In this document: one piece after another, positions 1-8,624 of the stretch | Layout of the letters: every line of letters begins with the position of its first letter | How positions within the stretch are numbered: position 1 is the first letter of the stretch | From: Microbacterium marinilacus | GTDB taxonomy: Bacteria; Actinomycetota; Actinomycetes; Actinomycetales; Microbacteriaceae | DNA: 64,000 nt | Direction: 5' to 3' | Assembly: GCF_019753765.1 (NCBI RefSeq) | Contig: NZ_JAIJZW010000014.1 | Span: 1-64,000 of the forward strand | The notes under the pieces: generated by a model | What the model saw: only the letters and a program-made list of their open reading frames with translations | Told to the model about the DNA's origin: nothing | Database searches by the model: none | Program-made: the position numbers and the translations under genes

Positions 1-174
1 GATCTGGCCACCGGAGATGATCGCCACCTCCACCCGCTCCGCCAGCCGCACCAACAGCTCGCCGATCCGCGGATCGATCGGGCTCTTCGACGGGGCCAGC
101 GTGTCGTCGAGGTCGAACGCCACCACCTGGGCGGGCGCGGCGAACGATGCGTCAGCGGGAGGCGCGGAGGTCAT
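1..174 (-). CDS. HAD-family (HAD-IIB, phosphomannomutase/trehalose-phosphatase-like) hydrolase, N-terminal part
   Basis: Only the first 58 residues lie in the window; the gene continues past position 1. The catalytic HAD motif [13 protein letters not shown], sits at residues 19-30, with the nucleophile Asp and the general acid Asp two residues later. It is followed by [18 protein letters not shown] and then IISGGQ, the motif II region with the phosphate-binding Ser. The [12 protein letters not shown] pattern is typical of the actinobacterial HAD-IIB proteins related to eukaryotic phosphomannomutase, which would fit sugar-phosphate supply for the polysaccharide genes next door. The ATG at 172-174 is preceded by GAGGGG and by TAGGCT six bases upstream. 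Substrate cannot be deduced from this fragment. Confidence 0.85.
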   Translation of the reverse strand, partial: MTSAPPADASFAAPAQVVAFDLDDTLAPSKSPIDPRIGELLVRLAERVEVAIISGGQI

Positions 175-180
175 CCCCTC

Positions 181-186
181 AGCCTA
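181..186 (-). promoter_or_regulatory. -10 hexamer TAGGCT for the HAD gene (leaderless pattern)
   Basis: On the minus strand TAGGCT is followed by six bases (GAGGGG) and then the ATG at 174, so transcription would begin at or next to the start codon. The GAGGGG could also act as a ribosome site if transcription starts further upstream. Confidence 0.45.
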
Positions 187-253
187 GGCGGTCGCGCCGG
201 AGAGGCCGCGGCGGTGCCGAACGGGGGAGCCGGCGGGCCGGACCGATCCGTTC

Positions 254-1846
254 TCAGGCGACGGTGTCGCCGGGCAGGAGCGCGGCGCGGAACGTCTTGA
301 GCAGGATGACCAGGTCGCCGAGCAGGCTCCAGTTCTCGACGTACGACAGGTCGAGGCGCACGGTGTCGTCCCACGACAGCGTCGAGCGTCCGGACACCTG
401 CCACAGTCCGGTGATTCCGGGCTTGACGAGGAAGCGGCGGTGGACGTGGTCGGCGTACTTCTCGACCTCGCGCGGCAGAGGCGGGCGAGGGCCTACGAGC
501 GACATGCTGCCGCCGATGACGTTGAACAGCTGGGGCAGCTCGTCGAGGCTGAACCGTCGCATGATCCGACCGACCGGCGTCACGCGCGGGTCGTCGCGCA
601 TCTTGAACATGACCTCGTTGCCGTGGTCCTGCTCCTGCTGCAGGGCGGCGAGCCGGGCCTCGGCGTCCTGAACCATCGACCGGAACTTCAGCATGCGGAA
701 CTCGCGCCCGTGCAGACCGACGCGCACCTGGCGGAACAGCACGGGCCCCTTCGAGGTGAGCTTCACAAAGAGGGCCAGCACGAGCAGCAGCGGGCTCAGC
801 AGCGTCACGAGGGCGATGCTCGCGCCGAGGTCCATCATGCGCTTCACGAAGCGCTGTCCGGCGGAGAAGCGAGGCGTCTCGACGTGGATGAGGGGCAGTC
901 CCGCCACGGGCCGGGTATGGATGCGGGGGCCGGCGATGTCCGTGATGCTCGGCGCGAGCACGAGATGCTTCTGCCCGGCCTCGAGCGACCAGGAGATCTC
1001 CTTCACGCGCGCGGCGCCGAGCTCGTCGGTGCTCGCGATCACGACCGTGTCGGCGCCCGAGATCTGCATGGCGCGCTCGACGGTGTTGACGTTGCCGATC
1101 ACCGGGATGTCGGTGCCGCGCACGGTCTCCGACGACCGGCCCGCCGGCAGGCACGCCCCGACGACTCGATAGCCGGCGCCGGGCTGACGCTTCAGCTCAC
1201 GCGCGACGTGGACGACGGACCGCTCGGACCCGACGATCACCACCCGCGCGGAATACGCTCCCCGCGCGCGCTGACGGCCCAGCCAGCGCCGCCAGACCCA
1301 GCGCTCGACGAACAGCGCCAGGATGCCGACGGGGAAGGAGAGCAGCAGGTAGCCGCGGGCGACGTTGATCTGCAGCAGGAACGCGATGATGCCGATCGCG
1401 CCGAACAGCATGAAGCTGGAGTCGAAGATGCGCTTGTACTCGGTCGATCCCACGCCGATCACCCGGTCGTTGCGGGTGTCGTTCAGAGCCAGGACCAAGA
1501 GCCAGAGTGCGATCACGATGGCGGAGAAGATCGTGTAGGACGACGGCAGCAGGCCGGTCTGCCCCGGGATGCGCGCGTGCAGTCCGAGCCAGAGCAGCTG
1601 CGTGGTGAAGACGACCACCGTCAGGACGACGGCGTCGGTGATCCTCAGGCCCCTCGCATAACGAGCGCGCCAGTCGTTCGGTCCGACGGCGGTGGACCGG
1701 ATGCTCGCGGTCTTGGCCGTGCTCGGCCCGGCCGTGTGCACCGCGGCCATCGCCGCGCCTTGCGCGGGATTGGAGCCGTTGTCGTCGGCGGCCTCCGGAA
1801 GGGACGCCGAACGCGCGTCGGAGTCACGCGTCAGTTCAGTCGTCAA
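254..1846 (-). CDS. Polyprenyl glycosylphosphotransferase (exopolysaccharide initiating sugar transferase)
   Basis: This integral membrane enzyme should load the first sugar-1-phosphate onto undecaprenyl phosphate to start assembly of a surface polysaccharide. The N-terminal half has several membrane segments followed by a CoA-binding-like nucleotide fold ([19 protein letters not shown]). The C-terminal bacterial sugar transferase domain shows the final membrane hairpin, the basic KFRSM motif, [11 protein letters not shown], the [12 protein letters not shown] loop and [15 protein letters not shown] chose the TTG at 1844-1846 (530 residues) because AGGAG lies eight bases upstream; an ATG at 1750 (498 residues) has only a weak AAGG. 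It is divergent from the glycosyltransferase at 2090. Family assignment is firm; the sugar is unknown. Confidence 0.92.
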   Translation of the reverse strand: MTTELTRDSDARSASLPEAADDNGSNPAQGAAMAAVHTAGPSTAKTASIRSTAVGPNDWRARYARGLRITDAVVLTVVVFTTQLLWLGLHARIPGQTGLLPSSYTIFSAIVIALWLLVLALNDTRNDRVIGVGSTEYKRIFDSSFMLFGAIGIIAFLLQINVARGYLLLSFPVGILALFVERWVWRRWLGRQRARGAYSARVVIVGSERSVVHVARELKRQPGAGYRVVGACLPAGRSSETVRGTDIPVIGNVNTVERAMQISGADTVVIASTDELGAARVKEISWSLEAGQKHLVLAPSITDIAGPRIHTRPVAGLPLIHVETPRFSAGQRFVKRMMDLGASIALVTLLSPLLLVLALFVKLTSKGPVLFRQVRVGLHGREFRMLKFRSMVQDAEARLAALQQEQDHGNEVMFKMRDDPRVTPVGRIMRRFSLDELPQLFNVIGGSMSLVGPRPPLPREVEKYADHVHRRFLVKPGITGLWQVSGRSTLSWDDTVRLDLSYVENWSLLGDLVILLKTFRAALLPGDTVA

Positions 1847-1881
1847 TCGGTACGCTCCTGCAGCTCGCCGGGGACTGGGGC

Positions 1882-1887
1882 AGTCTA
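1882..1887 (-). promoter_or_regulatory. Candidate -10 hexamer TAGACT for the sugar transferase
   Basis: TAGACT lies 35 bases upstream of the chosen TTG start and would give a short leader that includes the AGGAG ribosome site at 1855-1859. No good -35 element is visible. A matching TAGGTT on the plus strand at 1990-1995 could serve the divergent glycosyltransferase. Confidence 0.35.
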
Positions 1888-2089
1888 CTCTTCGGTCTCG
1901 CTCTGCGCCCAGGGTACGCCCGCTCCCCGGCATTCCTCGCAGGGGACACGTGCCCACCCGGCTTCAGGCGCCTCTCGGCGGCGCGCTGGTAGGTTTCGAT
2001 CCGGGCCTGGTGCCCTCCCCCGCCACCGAGATCGAGAGGACGCGGCCCGTCGGGCTCCCCGAGCCCGCCCGGTGCGCAGACAGAACGCC

Positions 2090-3118
2090 ATGTCGAGCAA
2101 TCGCCCCCGCATCCTCCACGTGACGGAGTGCTATGCCGGCGGCGTCAGCCGCGCGATCGAGACCATCGTCCGGCTCACCCCGGAGGCCGAGCATCACCTG
2201 CTCTGGCGCGGCGACGAGGAGCCGGCGGACGCGTTCCCCTACGCCTCGCGGCACGATCTGCCGGAGTTCATCCCGAACGCGATCTCCCGTGTGAAGGCCG
2301 CCGTGGACGACGTCAAGCCCGACCTCGTCTACGCCCACTCGAGCTGGGCGGGCGTCTTCACCCGCGCGGTCCGGCTGCCCTCCCCGGTGGTGTACGCGCC
2401 CCACTGCTACAAGTTCGACGACGTGAGCCTCGCCGCTCCCCTGCGCGTGGCCTTCCGCCTCGCCGAGCGCGCGCTCGCCCCGCGCACGGCGCGCACCGTC
2501 GTGCTCTCGCCTCACGAGGAGGCGCTCGCGCACTCCCTGGGACGCGAGGTCGCCACTCACTACGTGCCGAACATCGCGACGCTGGAGCCGGACGAGACGC
2601 ATCCCGCGACCGGCTTCGAGACCGCGCGCGACGTCATCATGATCGGGCGCCTGTCGAACCAGAAGGACCCGGCGTTCTTCGCCGACGTGGCGCGCATCGT
2701 CCGCGCACAGCGGCCCGACGTGACGTTCCGGTGGATCGGCGACGGCGAGGACGACCGCCGCGCGCTGCTCGAGGACGCCGGCGTGGAGATCACCGGGTGG
2801 GTGAACGGCGAGGCGCTCGCCGCCGAGCTGTCGCGTCCGTCCCTCTACTTCCACACCGCGATCTACGAGGGCTTCCCGCTGAGCGTGCTCGACGCGGCGG
2901 CGTTCGAGCACCCGGTGGCCGCGCGCGGCATCCCTGCGTTCGACGAGCTGGGCATCCCGCAGGCCGACAGCGCCGAGGCCGCCGCGGTGCTCGTCCTCGA
3001 CATCCTCGAGGGCAACGAGGCGCTCGGCCGCGCGACGGAGGCATCGCGTCGACTGCGCGCCACGATGAACGGCGACGCGCAGCGACGCTCGCTGCAGGAG
3101 CTGTTCGCCGCGGTCTGA
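2090..3118 (+). CDS. GT-B glycosyltransferase (GT4/GT1-like)
   Basis: The 342-residue protein is a cytoplasmic glycosyltransferase. It begins RILHVTECYAGGVSRAIE, the N-terminal glycine-rich acceptor loop of the GT-B fold. Later it has MIGRLSNQKDP, the start of the C-terminal nucleotide-sugar domain, FRWIGDGED, and YEGFPLSVLDAAAFEHP, the position of the EX7E-like donor site of family 4. The ATG at 2090 is the first Met consistent with the family N-terminus; no strong ribosome site precedes it. It lies between the initiating sugar transferase and DUF4012 genes, so it probably extends the lipid-linked repeat unit. Donor and acceptor cannot be told from sequence. Confidence 0.9.
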   Translation: MSSNRPRILHVTECYAGGVSRAIETIVRLTPEAEHHLLWRGDEEPADAFPYASRHDLPEFIPNAISRVKAAVDDVKPDLVYAHSSWAGVFTRAVRLPSPVVYAPHCYKFDDVSLAAPLRVAFRLAERALAPRTARTVVLSPHEEALAHSLGREVATHYVPNIATLEPDETHPATGFETARDVIMIGRLSNQKDPAFFADVARIVRAQRPDVTFRWIGDGEDDRRALLEDAGVEITGWVNGEALAAELSRPSLYFHTAIYEGFPLSVLDAAAFEHPVAARGIPAFDELGIPQADSAEAAAVLVLDILEGNEALGRATEASRRLRATMNGDAQRRSLQELFAAV

Positions 3119-3138
3119 CGTCGCGGCGAGCCGCCCGG

Positions 3139-4977
3139 TCAGCGCGCGGAGCAGCCCTCGCCCGACGTCTCGACGTCGGTCTCGTTCACCATCGGCGTCG
3201 AGCGCACCTCGAGCGGCCCGTACTCGCCGTCCTCGCCGACGAACGTGGCGGTGACCGTGCCCGACTCGGTCGGTGCGAGCTCGACCGTGAACCAGGCGAC
3301 GGGGCGCCCCAGATCGTCGAGGTCGTGCTGCACCTCGGTCACCAGGCGTCCGTCCACGCTCACGCTGTCGACCGTCGTGCCATGCGGCCCGTAGAGGTAG
3401 ACCTGCGTGCGGAACTTCTCCGCACCCCAGTGGCCGCTGCGGATGTACTGCGGCAGCACGTTCGCCTCGGCCTGCGGGATGTCGAGGTTGAGCGTCGCGC
3501 TGGTGGTGAAGCGCCGCTGTCCGTCGGCGCACGACTCGTCGACCGAGATCGCCGACTTCATGTAGTAGTCGATCTTCGACATGGACTCGTCGCGGAAGTA
3601 GACGCCGACCGCCGTCGACTCGTCGTTGTCCTCCGGGAGGATGCCCGACACGCGCAGCGGCGCGACCTGTGACTGCACCTCGTCGTTCGCGCTCCAGAAC
3701 ATGACGTGGCCGCCGTCGATGCCCTCGCCGATCGAGCCCGCCATCTTCATGGCGTCGAAGTCGCCGGTGGAGAGCTTGTCGAAGATGCTCACGGCGGCAC
3801 TGGCGAAGAACGCGTCGACGTACTGCGCCTGCCAGTACTGGCCGTAGTCGAGGTAGATGCCGTTGAGCAGCCGGTCGACGGCCGTGTCGGCAGTGAGGTC
3901 CTCGCCGGTCTCGAGCTGCACCGGTCCCGTGGCCTCGAGCATGAAGCCGAGCGCGATCGGGTCGATCGAGATGACGCCGTCGATCTGGTCCTGCCCGATC
4001 TCGCGGTTCCAGTGCGCGATCGCGATCTCCGCCATCGTCGGGAAGTCGGGGCGGCTCGCCGAGGTGTTGATGTAAGTCAGCAGGTAGTCGCTGTAGAGCG
4101 CGAGCGCGTTGTCCGGAACCTCCACGTCCACGGGCGTGCGGTCGCGGTAGCTGTCGCTGCTCGCCTGACCGGCGATCTCGATGCTGCCGTTCTCGACGTG
4201 CAGCAGCGTCTGGGAGGCCGCCGACCCGCCGAGGCCCACCGACTCGGCGTTGTTCTGAGAGATCAGCAGGTAGTTGCGCGCGCCGTTGCCGCCGAGCAGC
4301 TCGGGCAGCAGCGGCAGCGCGTCGGCGGCGCCCGACATCACCGGGGCCACCATGTCGAGGCCGTCGCGCACCTGCGAGATGAGCGCGTCCGACTCGCGGA
4401 TGTCGGCCACCTGCTCGGCGAGGTCGACGATCTCGGGCGTCGCGTCGTCGACGGCGGGCAGGATCCTGCCCAGCACGGGCTCGTCGCTCTCCGCCTCCAG
4501 GGCGTCGTAGGCGGGCACCGCGAGGCGGTTCGCGACCACGTCGAGCGACTCCGCAGCAAGGCGCACGCCCTGCAGGTTCGGGCCGGCGAAGGGGATGACC
4601 TCGGCCAGCCGCCAGATCGGGTCACCAGCGGCGTCGGCCGCCGCCCCCGCGTGCCGGCCCAGCGAGTCCAGCGACTCGCGGACGTCGGCGCCGTCCTGCA
4701 GCTCGGCGACGATGCCCTGCGCGGACTCCAGCTCGTTCTTCACGGTGATCGCGCGGAAGGCGAGCCACACGGCGGCGAGCAGCAGGAGGATGACGACCAC
4801 GACGATCGTCACCGTCACGATCCGGCCGACCGGTCGACGGCGGCGGCGCTCCACCGGCGCCTCGCCCTGCGGCAGGTCGAGGATCGCCGTCGCGTCGTCC
4901 GGGGCGGCGGAGCGGCGGGATTCGGCCATCTGTCGCCTCGTCGTCGAGGCACGGCGGTCGTCAGAGGAGTCAGGCAC
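3139..4977 (-). CDS. DUF4012 domain membrane protein of the polysaccharide locus
   Basis: This 612-residue protein has a charged cytoplasmic N-terminus, an RRRRR stop-transfer cluster, one membrane segment at about residues 52-76, and then a long extracytoplasmic region. The motif PIWRLAEVIPFAGPNLQGV and the following LAAESLDVVA are typical of DUF4012 proteins, which sit in actinobacterial and firmicute polysaccharide clusters; their biochemical role is not established. GTG at 4975-4977 is chosen because TAGAGT ends six bases before it; an ATG at 4929 (596 residues) with GAGG in front is the alternative. It is convergent with the glycosyltransferase ending at 3118. The family resemblance to LytR-type neighbours suggests a role in export or anchoring, which is inference. 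Confidence 0.85.
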   Translation of the reverse strand: MPDSSDDRRASTTRRQMAESRRSAAPDDATAILDLPQGEAPVERRRRRPVGRIVTVTIVVVVILLLLAAVWLAFRAITVKNELESAQGIVAELQDGADVRESLDSLGRHAGAAADAAGDPIWRLAEVIPFAGPNLQGVRLAAESLDVVANRLAVPAYDALEAESDEPVLGRILPAVDDATPEIVDLAEQVADIRESDALISQVRDGLDMVAPVMSGAADALPLLPELLGGNGARNYLLISQNNAESVGLGGSAASQTLLHVENGSIEIAGQASSDSYRDRTPVDVEVPDNALALYSDYLLTYINTSASRPDFPTMAEIAIAHWNREIGQDQIDGVISIDPIALGFMLEATGPVQLETGEDLTADTAVDRLLNGIYLDYGQYWQAQYVDAFFASAAVSIFDKLSTGDFDAMKMAGSIGEGIDGGHVMFWSANDEVQSQVAPLRVSGILPEDNDESTAVGVYFRDESMSKIDYYMKSAISVDESCADGQRRFTTSATLNLDIPQAEANVLPQYIRSGHWGAEKFRTQVYLYGPHGTTVDSVSVDGRLVTEVQHDLDDLGRPVAWFTVELAPTESGTVTATFVGEDGEYGPLEVRSTPMVNETDVETSGEGCSAR

Positions 4978-4983
4978 CCCCCA

Positions 4984-4989
4984 ACTCTA
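4984..4989 (-). promoter_or_regulatory. -10 hexamer TAGAGT for the DUF4012 gene (leaderless pattern)
   Basis: TAGAGT, then TGGGGG, then GTG on the minus strand. The six-base spacing places the transcript start at the GTG codon and supports this start over the downstream ATG at 4929. Confidence 0.45.
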
Positions 4990-5045
4990 GGAGAGCGGTC
5001 CTGGGACTCCCGCTCGCAACGCCTGTGAGAGCGCCGGGGCGGCGG

Positions 5046-7304
5046 TCACTCCTCCTCGTCGTCCTCCGTGCGCGCGTCGGTGCCCGACCGGGTGTCGGAG
5101 CCCTCGTCGGTGCCAGTGCCCGACTCGGTGCCCGAGCCGGCGTCGTCCGCCGTGTCGTCGCCGGCTCCGGCCGTGTCGTCGCCCTCCTCGCCGATCCCGC
5201 CGCCCAGCAGCAGGATGCGGTCGATGTCGATCGAGACCGTGCCGCCGCTCGGCTCGACCTCGGTGACGTTGCCCGACAGGTCGGTGACGGTGACGGTGTC
5301 CCAGGCGGGGAAGTCGACGGTCCGCGCGTCGCCTGTCGGGTACACGACCTTCATCGTGTCGCCCGCCTCGCCGAAGGAACGGGAGCGCACGCCCTCGACC
5401 TCGTCGGTCTTGTCGTAGGCACGACCGTCCAGCTGAGCGACCAGGAGGGCCTGCACGAACGCCGCCGGCTTGGGCGGGAGCGCGGCGAGGCCGTTCTGCG
5501 CCTGCGAGAACAGGCCGAAGTTGCCCTCGTGCTCGGCGCGATCGGTCTCGTCGTTGATGAGGTCGTACCAGAAGTAGTGCTCGACCCCTGTCGCCAACGC
5601 CGTGATTTGCGCCCGCACGAGCCGGTTGCCCTGCTCCTCCAGCGAGACGTCGCCGGTCTTGGTCGTCCAGCCCAGCTCGGTGATCCAGATGGGCTTGGCA
5701 CCGCCGTTGGCGTCCATGCTCGCCCGGGCGTCGCGCATGACGCCCGCCAGGTTCTCCGGGGTGTTGTACACCTGGTACGGGTGGAAGCTCATGGCGTCCA
5801 CGTACTGCAGCCCGCCGCCCTGCCACAGCTGATCGAAAAAGGCCGCCTCATAGTTGCCCGTCACGCCGCCGATCACCGGGAGGTCGGGGGCGACCTCCTT
5901 GACCGGCCCGTAGACCGACTGGATGAGCGGCAGGTAGCACGATCCGGTGCGGCACCCCCTATTGAACGTCTCGATGTTGAACTCGTTGAAGACCTCGAGG
6001 CCGATCAGATCGAAGTTCTGCGCGACGGCGGCCGCGTAGCGGCCGTACGCGGCGAGCGCCTCCTGCGTCCTCGGCACCTGCTCGTCGCCGTAGACCGGGT
6101 TGCCCCAGCCGACGATCCCCAGCACACCGACACCCCTTACGGCCGACTGGGCCGCTGCGCGCGGGTACGTCTCGCCCCAGTTATAGACGCCGCTCTGCTT
6201 CTCCACGTTCTTCCAGGTGAAGTTGAAGCGCAGCGACCCCATGCCGAGCGAGGACGCCGCCGACACCGCGTCGAGGTTGATCGCCTTCGTCGGGTGGATG
6301 TGCGCGCCGATCCGGTCGTCTCCGGCGAGGAAGGCGTCGGGCATCCGCACGATGCCCACGGGGGCGTTCACCACGGCCCCGTTCGCATCGGTGACGCTGA
6401 CGGTGTAGTACCCCTGGCCGAGACCCTCGAGCGGGATCGGCGACACGCGATCGCCGATCGTCGCCGTGCCTCGGGCCGCCTCCGACCCGTCGAGCCGGGT
6501 GGCGACCCAGTTGGCCTCACCGGGCGCGACAGCGGCGGCGAGCGTCGCCATCTGCTCGTTCAGGATGAGGGAGTCGTTCGTGATGCCCCATTCGCTCGAG
6601 ACGTCCTCGAACGAGCTGTTCGGCACGACGTTCTCGCCGCCCTCGGCGGTCATCGAGATGTTGTCGATGCCGAAGCCGCGCACGGCGTCCGTGACGGTGA
6701 GCTTCAGATCGATGCCCGTCTGGCCCGCGCCGGTCGTGACCGTCTCCTCGATGGTCCACCACTCGCTGCCGAGGTCGGGCATCGGCACGACGGTGTCGCC
6801 GGCGGCGAGCTCCACCGGCACCTCCGAGACCTCCTCGTCGAGCAGGCGCACATCGAAAGTGAGCGTGTACTCGGTCTCGGGCTCGACCGTGAGCGGCGTG
6901 TAGGCCGCCACCGTCGGCTCGCCCACGGCCGGCGCGTCGATCACGAGGGACGTCTGACCGTCGGAGGCGCCGCCGACCTGTGGGCGCACGCCGCCCAGCT
7001 CGGTGTCCCCCGCCACGTTCCACGACGCGATCTCGCCGCGTGCGACGGCGGCGCGCGGAAGCTCGCCACCCTCGGGCTCCGGCGTCGGTGTCGGCGTCGG
7101 AGTCGGGCTCGCAGAGGAGGCGCTGGGGGTAGGTGTCTCCGCCACCGGCGGGGCCGGCTCCTCGCCGCTGTTGAGGGCGATCGCCACGGCCGTGCCACCG
7201 CCGATCACGAGCAGCGCGACGCACACGCTCGCGATCACGGCCCGCCTGCGCGTCCACCACGCGCGCGTGAACGGCGCCTTCCACCACTTCCGATCGTCAG
7301 ACAT
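5046..7304 (-). CDS. Membrane-anchored clan-A glycoside hydrolase (GH39/PslG-like) of the polysaccharide locus
   Basis: The 752-residue protein has one N-terminal membrane segment (about residues 22-44), a Pro/Thr-rich linker, a beta-rich carbohydrate-binding-like region (about 75-300), and a TIM-barrel catalytic domain. The barrel carries LEVFNEFN with the putative acid/base Glu441 and WITELGW with the putative nucleophile Glu543, the beta-4/beta-7 pair of clan GH-A. A beta-strand domain follows, and then an acidic Gly/Ser/Thr/Asp tail of about 50 residues. PslG of Pseudomonas is a comparable hydrolase inside an exopolysaccharide operon; a role in chain-length control or turnover is inferred from that. 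The ATG at 7304 follows GGGGTGGGG. Some codons (AGG, GTA, AAT, GGT) are rarer than in neighbouring genes. Confidence 0.82.
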   Translation of the reverse strand: MSDDRKWWKAPFTRAWWTRRRAVIASVCVALLVIGGGTAVAIALNSGEEPAPPVAETPTPSASSASPTPTPTPTPEPEGGELPRAAVARGEIASWNVAGDTELGGVRPQVGGASDGQTSLVIDAPAVGEPTVAAYTPLTVEPETEYTLTFDVRLLDEEVSEVPVELAAGDTVVPMPDLGSEWWTIEETVTTGAGQTGIDLKLTVTDAVRGFGIDNISMTAEGGENVVPNSSFEDVSSEWGITNDSLILNEQMATLAAAVAPGEANWVATRLDGSEAARGTATIGDRVSPIPLEGLGQGYYTVSVTDANGAVVNAPVGIVRMPDAFLAGDDRIGAHIHPTKAINLDAVSAASSLGMGSLRFNFTWKNVEKQSGVYNWGETYPRAAAQSAVRGVGVLGIVGWGNPVYGDEQVPRTQEALAAYGRYAAAVAQNFDLIGLEVFNEFNIETFNRGCRTGSCYLPLIQSVYGPVKEVAPDLPVIGGVTGNYEAAFFDQLWQGGGLQYVDAMSFHPYQVYNTPENLAGVMRDARASMDANGGAKPIWITELGWTTKTGDVSLEEQGNRLVRAQITALATGVEHYFWYDLINDETDRAEHEGNFGLFSQAQNGLAALPPKPAAFVQALLVAQLDGRAYDKTDEVEGVRSRSFGEAGDTMKVVYPTGDARTVDFPAWDTVTVTDLSGNVTEVEPSGGTVSIDIDRILLLGGGIGEEGDDTAGAGDDTADDAGSGTESGTGTDEGSDTRSGTDARTEDDEEE

Positions 7305-7420
7305 CCCCACCCCGTATCCGGCAGTCATCAGGTCGCGCACTGCGCGAGGCCATCGTAGGCGACGCGCCTCCGCGAGCGATGGACCGCGACATGACTGATG
7401 AAAGATGTCCGGGAGCAGCC

Positions 7421-8614
7421 ATGCGAGGATGGACCGACCGCCGACCCCGAAGGGCCCCCGTGGACGACACGTCACCGCCGAGCGCGAATCGACGCGTACC
7501 GCCCCAGAGCCTGCGAGCCCTGTTCGTGCCGCGGGCCTGGCTGCTGTACTGGTCGCTCGGCGCCGGCTTCGTCGTGGGGCTCGTCATCACCGTGCTGCAC
7601 GATGACCTGCTCCCGGCGCAGTACGAGCTCGACGCGCTGAAGATCTGGAGCATCGCACGCGGTGACCGCCCGAAGTTCAGCGATGGGTCCTTCACCCCCG
7701 TCGCGATGGTGTACCGCGCGCTCGGGATGGGCGATGCGCCGCTCGCGGCCGCGTTGTTCGGTTATCTCGCCGCGACGGCCGTCATCGTCTTCGCAGCGCT
7801 GCGGTTCGGCCGGCACGGCCTCACGCCCGCCCTCGCGATCTACACGCTCGGCGCGTTCGCGCTCGCGGGCATCTACCTGGGGCAGTACTCGAAGGACGTG
7901 TTCGTCCTTCCCGTGATCGCCCTGCTCCTACTGCCGCGCCGCGCTCTGTGGGATGCGGCGCCCATCGCCGCCATGCTGGCGTACGCCCTCTGGTTCCGCG
8001 ACTACTGGGCGATCGTCGCGGCGGGCTACTGCGCCTACCGTCTGATCACGATCCCACAGGTGCGCGTGCGGTACCTGCTCGCGCTCGGGTCGATCGCCGC
8101 CGTCTGCGTCAGCGCCGCCATCTTCGCGGTCATCGGCTATGCGCCGAACCACTACCGCACGAGCGTGCAGGGCGGCCTCGAGGCCAACACGCTGATCGTG
8201 CCCCTGGACCCGCTGCCGCAACCCTGGGGCGGCCTCCTGGACGTGTTCGCGAACTACTGGCTGATCCTGGTGCCGCTCACCCTGCCCTTCCTCGCCGGCG
8301 TCCTGTACACCGCCGCGCTCGCCGGGCTGGCGTTTATGCGCTTCACGCCGCTCGTCGCGGCGGGGTCGTACCGGCACTGGCCGGTCGTGCGCACGCTCGA
8401 GGGCGTCCTGCTGCGGCGAAGCCTCGCGCTCCTGCTCGCGTTCGCCGTCGTGCAGGCGCTGTTCGAGCCCGACTACGGCTCGGTGCTGCGGCACCTCACC
8501 CCGCTGCTGCCGCTCGGCCTGGTCGCGGCGCGGGCGATGCGCCAGGCTCCCGCCGCCGAGTGGGGGCTGCGCACCTGGAGCTGGTCGGTGCCTCCGGCAC
8601 GGACCGCACCCTGA
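7421..8614 (+). CDS. Polytopic membrane protein, unrecognised (possible polysaccharide polymerase)
   Basis: The 397-residue protein has about nine or ten hydrophobic segments, beginning near residue 39, and a loop of roughly 30 residues after the first one (ELDALKIWSIARGDRPKFSD). I do not recognise a family. Its place among glycosyltransferases and the absence of an obvious Wzy elsewhere in the locus make a repeat-unit polymerase or lipid-linked sugar transferase plausible, but no motif shows this. ATG at 7421 is chosen because GGGAG lies five bases upstream; GTG at 7460 is a shorter alternative that still keeps all membrane segments. It is divergent from the glycoside hydrolase. Confidence 0.72.
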   Translation: MRGWTDRRPRRAPVDDTSPPSANRRVPPQSLRALFVPRAWLLYWSLGAGFVVGLVITVLHDDLLPAQYELDALKIWSIARGDRPKFSDGSFTPVAMVYRALGMGDAPLAAALFGYLAATAVIVFAALRFGRHGLTPALAIYTLGAFALAGIYLGQYSKDVFVLPVIALLLLPRRALWDAAPIAAMLAYALWFRDYWAIVAAGYCAYRLITIPQVRVRYLLALGSIAAVCVSAAIFAVIGYAPNHYRTSVQGGLEANTLIVPLDPLPQPWGGLLDVFANYWLILVPLTLPFLAGVLYTAALAGLAFMRFTPLVAAGSYRHWPVVRTLEGVLLRRSLALLLAFAVVQALFEPDYGSVLRHLTPLLPLGLVAARAMRQAPAAEWGLRTWSWSVPPARTAP

Positions 8615-8624
8615 GGCGGACGCC

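Noticed and set aside
4927..4929. ATG at 4929 as the start of the DUF4012 protein
   Set aside because: It has a GAGG six bases upstream, but the GTG at 4977 shows the -10 spacing found at many other starts here. Kept as an alternative only.
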